Positions 8,743 through 10,000 of a stretch of DNA of 10,000 nucleotides are shown one piece after another. The stretch spans positions 1-10,000 of the forward strand of contig JAGWBY010000181.1 of the NCBI GenBank assembly GCA_021295675.1, in the 5' to 3' direction. The notes under the pieces were generated by a model. The model did not search any database and had not been told where the DNA came from. It saw only the letters and a program-made list of their open reading frames with translations. Numbering within the stretch: position 1 is the stretch's first letter; every line of letters begins with the position of its first letter. A program made the position numbers and the translations under genes. Source of the DNA: Candidatus Latescibacterota bacterium. GTDB taxonomy: Bacteria; Latescibacterota; UBA2968; UBA8231.

Positions 8743-8811
8743 GTGCTGAACGGCAATTCCCACATCCCTTTTTTCATTCCATCTCTTCCAATCAAGGAGT
8801 GTAGCAGATGA
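8743..8811 (+). CDS. Possible 22-residue leader peptide overlapping the CBM9-like gene start
   Basis: A full-strength Shine-Dalgarno AAAGGAGG (8726-8733) stands 9 nt before GTG 8743. From there a short frame runs 22 codons (beginning VLNGNSHIPFFIPSLP, ending KECSR) to TGA 8809-8811, which overlaps the ATG of the next gene in an ATGA. This arrangement is typical of translational coupling. The peptide is not recognised and no attenuator hairpin was evident. The ribosome site might instead be fortuitous, since the next gene has its own site at 8794-8799. Confidence 0.25.
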   Translation: MLNGNSHIPFFIPSLPIKECSR

Positions 8812-9693
8812 GAAAGTTTGGCTTTTTCGCTTTGTCTTTCGGGCTGACGTGCCTGCTGGGCACGGCCGCCTTTGCTCACGTAGGCGTGACCGTGTTTTAC
8901 CCCCAGGTGCCCGATCCGGCTTCCATCACCATCGACGGCAGCGACGACGACTGGGGATGGTACGACCCGGCTCTCGCCCTCAATCAGCCCGATTTCTTCG
9001 ACCGAGCCAGTGATTTCGTCGAGTTGTCGGACTACGATTTTACCATCCTCAATGCTTGGTCGGCGGAGCCAGACAACAAGTGGTATGGCTAAGTACGATT
9101 CGCCCGTCAAGGAGTGGTGGAAAGACGACTGCTTGCAGATCACCGTTGACGCCGATCACCTCGGCGGCAATATCCTCGGCTCCGACCTCGAGCAGATCGC
9201 CAATGGCCAGCGCTGGCACGTGCGCATCTTCCCGCCGGCTGGCGAATCCCTGTTGCCCAACCAGACCTGCTTCTTCTATAGCCAGCTAGAGTTCATCGAC
9301 TCGCAAGAGCTGCTGTGGGGAGTAGAGCCGGAGTTTTTCGAGGCGGCGTGGACTGTCCTGCCAGCAGGTGCCGAGAACCTGACGGTTGGCCCGGTTACGT
9401 ACACCTATGAGTGGCGGGGTGCCCTGTGGGACATCTGGGGCCTGAGCGAATCCGAGAGCACGCGGCACACGTTCGCCGAAGACGACGTGATCCACCTCGG
9501 CTATCGCCCGCTCGACGCCGACCGCCCCGGCGGTGGACGCAAGCATTCCATGTACATCAACGACGGCAGCCAGTCGCAGGACGTCGACGCTTCGCAAATG
9601 CCCGACTTCTGGGCGCTGGCGGCAACGGAGACTAACGTGGAAAATGACACTTGGGGCCACATCAAAAATAGCATGTCCCAACGCCTCAAGTAG
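8808..9693 (+). CDS. Secreted CBM9-like (carbohydrate-binding family 9-type) protein, one frame change
   Basis: About 294 residues after repair. AAGGAG lies 8 nt before ATG 8808. Residues 1-23 form a signal peptide (FGFFALSFGLTCLLGTAAFA, cut before HVG). The mature part looks like one CBM9/DOMON-type beta-sandwich: the opening ITIDGSDDDWGWYDP (40-54), then WWKDDCLQITVDADHLGG (103-120) and later strands such as RWHVRIFPP. Family members usually bind sugars or haem-like ligands, but the ligand here cannot be read. The two CBM9 hallmarks lie on opposite sides of the frame change at 9087-9088, showing this was one gene. It is read divergently from the minus-strand operon, shares the same regulatory region, and ends in a strong terminator, so it may be a single-gene transcript. 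A secreted binding protein serving the uptake locus is an inference from position. Confidence 0.82.
9087..9088 (+). other. Frame change in the CBM9-like gene
   Basis: The first frame reads EPDNKWYG and stops at TAA 9090-9092; the second continues AKYDSPVKEWWKDDC. Removing one G from GG in TATGGCTAAG gives NKWYAKYDSP with no stop. Confidence 0.82.
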
Positions 9694-9711
9694 CAATTCA
9701 GCAGTATCTGT

Positions 9712-9756
9712 CCCGAGGGGAAGGGTCGCGTGCGGCCCTTCCCCTCGGGCATTTTT
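9712..9756 (+). terminator. Strong rho-independent terminator
   Basis: CCCGAGGGGAAGGG (9712-9725) pairs perfectly over 14 bp with CCCTTCCCCTCGGG (9736-9749), with a 10-nt loop. CA and then TTTTT at 9752-9756 follow. It lies 19 nt after the CBM9-like gene stop and should end that transcript. Confidence 0.93.
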
Positions 9757-9773
9757 CATATAGAGGCTGGCTG

Positions 9774-10000
9774 ATGAGAGGCGCGATATTAGCCTGTGTT
9801 GTGCTGATAAGTGTTTGTAGCCCTGGGGCGGCGCAAGAGTGGTGGCAACTCGGCGGGCAGGGCGGCGTCGCGCCAGCGGACGTGGTGGACTTCAGCCTGA
9901 TGATAGACGACTCAGCCGCTTCCCACGCCCTCCAGCCCTTTGAACTCAATCCGAGCGAAAACGTCTTGCCCCAGCTCGGCCCTTGGCAGCGCTGGCGCTT
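9774..10000 (+). CDS. Secreted protein, N-terminal part only, related to the 3973-2063 protein
   Basis: ATG 9774 follows GAGG by 7 nt and the frame stays open to the window edge (75 complete codons). Residues 1-20 are a signal peptide (ILACVVLISVCSPGAAQ). The mature start EWWQLGGQGG and the later FELNPSENVL parallel VRQWELGGAG and FNPNDNIV in the 3973-2063 protein, at similar spacing. It is therefore likely a further member of that discoidin-like/FlgD-like family, on the opposite strand. It must use its own promoter or terminator read-through; none is clear in the 80 nt before it. Confidence 0.7.
   Translation, partial: MRGAILACVVLISVCSPGAAQEWWQLGGQGGVAPADVVDFSLMIDDSAASHALQPFELNPSENVLPQLGPWQRWR

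Noticed and set aside
916..9088. Programmed +1 ribosomal frameshifting at the five sites
   Set aside because: The sites share no slippery motif, rare codon or stop context, and unrelated genes are affected at about one per 2 kb.
8808..9693. Two overlapping genes (stop at 9092, ATG at 9085)
   Set aside because: The two hallmark segments of one CBM9-like domain fall on either side, and deleting one G yields a seamless protein. No good ribosome site precedes ATG 9085.
1..10000. CRISPR arrays, insertion sequences, integrases, tRNA or rRNA genes
   Set aside because: No spaced direct repeats, transposase-like proteins, terminal inverted repeats or RNA gene signatures were seen on reading both strands.

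Overview
The window is GC-rich, densely coding bacterial DNA. It carries secreted proteins with discoidin-like, FlgD Ig-like and CBM9-like modules and a DUF6785/DUF6784 (OPT-like) membrane transporter. That mix suggests an uncultivated environmental bacterium, perhaps of the Latescibacterota/Poribacteria/FCB type. This is an inference from gene content only, since there is no rRNA or other marker gene here.

Layout. A minus-strand operon fills roughly 8538 down to 1. In transcription order it holds: a large secreted protein with calcium-loop-like Asp/Asn motifs and a possible outer-membrane C-terminal half (8538-5928); the transporter (5924-4024); a secreted discoidin-like/FlgD-like protein (3973-2063); and a second, related discoidin-like protein (2049 to the window edge, incomplete). 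Gaps are 3, 50 and 13 nt. A 269-bp AT-richer divergent region (8539-8807) carries candidate promoters for both directions, a small minus-strand hairpin with a T-run, and a possible 22-codon leader ORF. On the plus strand follow a secreted CBM9-like protein (8808-9693), a strong intrinsic terminator (9712-9756) and the start of another secreted protein (9774 to the edge), whose N-terminus resembles that of the 3973-2063 protein.

Function. The transporter belongs to a family related to oligopeptide transporters, and its neighbours all have signal peptides and adhesion or carbohydrate-binding style modules. The simplest reading is a cell-surface capture-and-uptake locus. The substrate cannot be read from the sequence.

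Data quality. Four of the five substantial genes are interrupted by frame changes, five in total. Every one is repaired by removing a single base, with family-like sequence on both sides. This one-directional pattern points to insertion errors in the assembly rather than gene decay. The coordinates given span the reconstructed genes.
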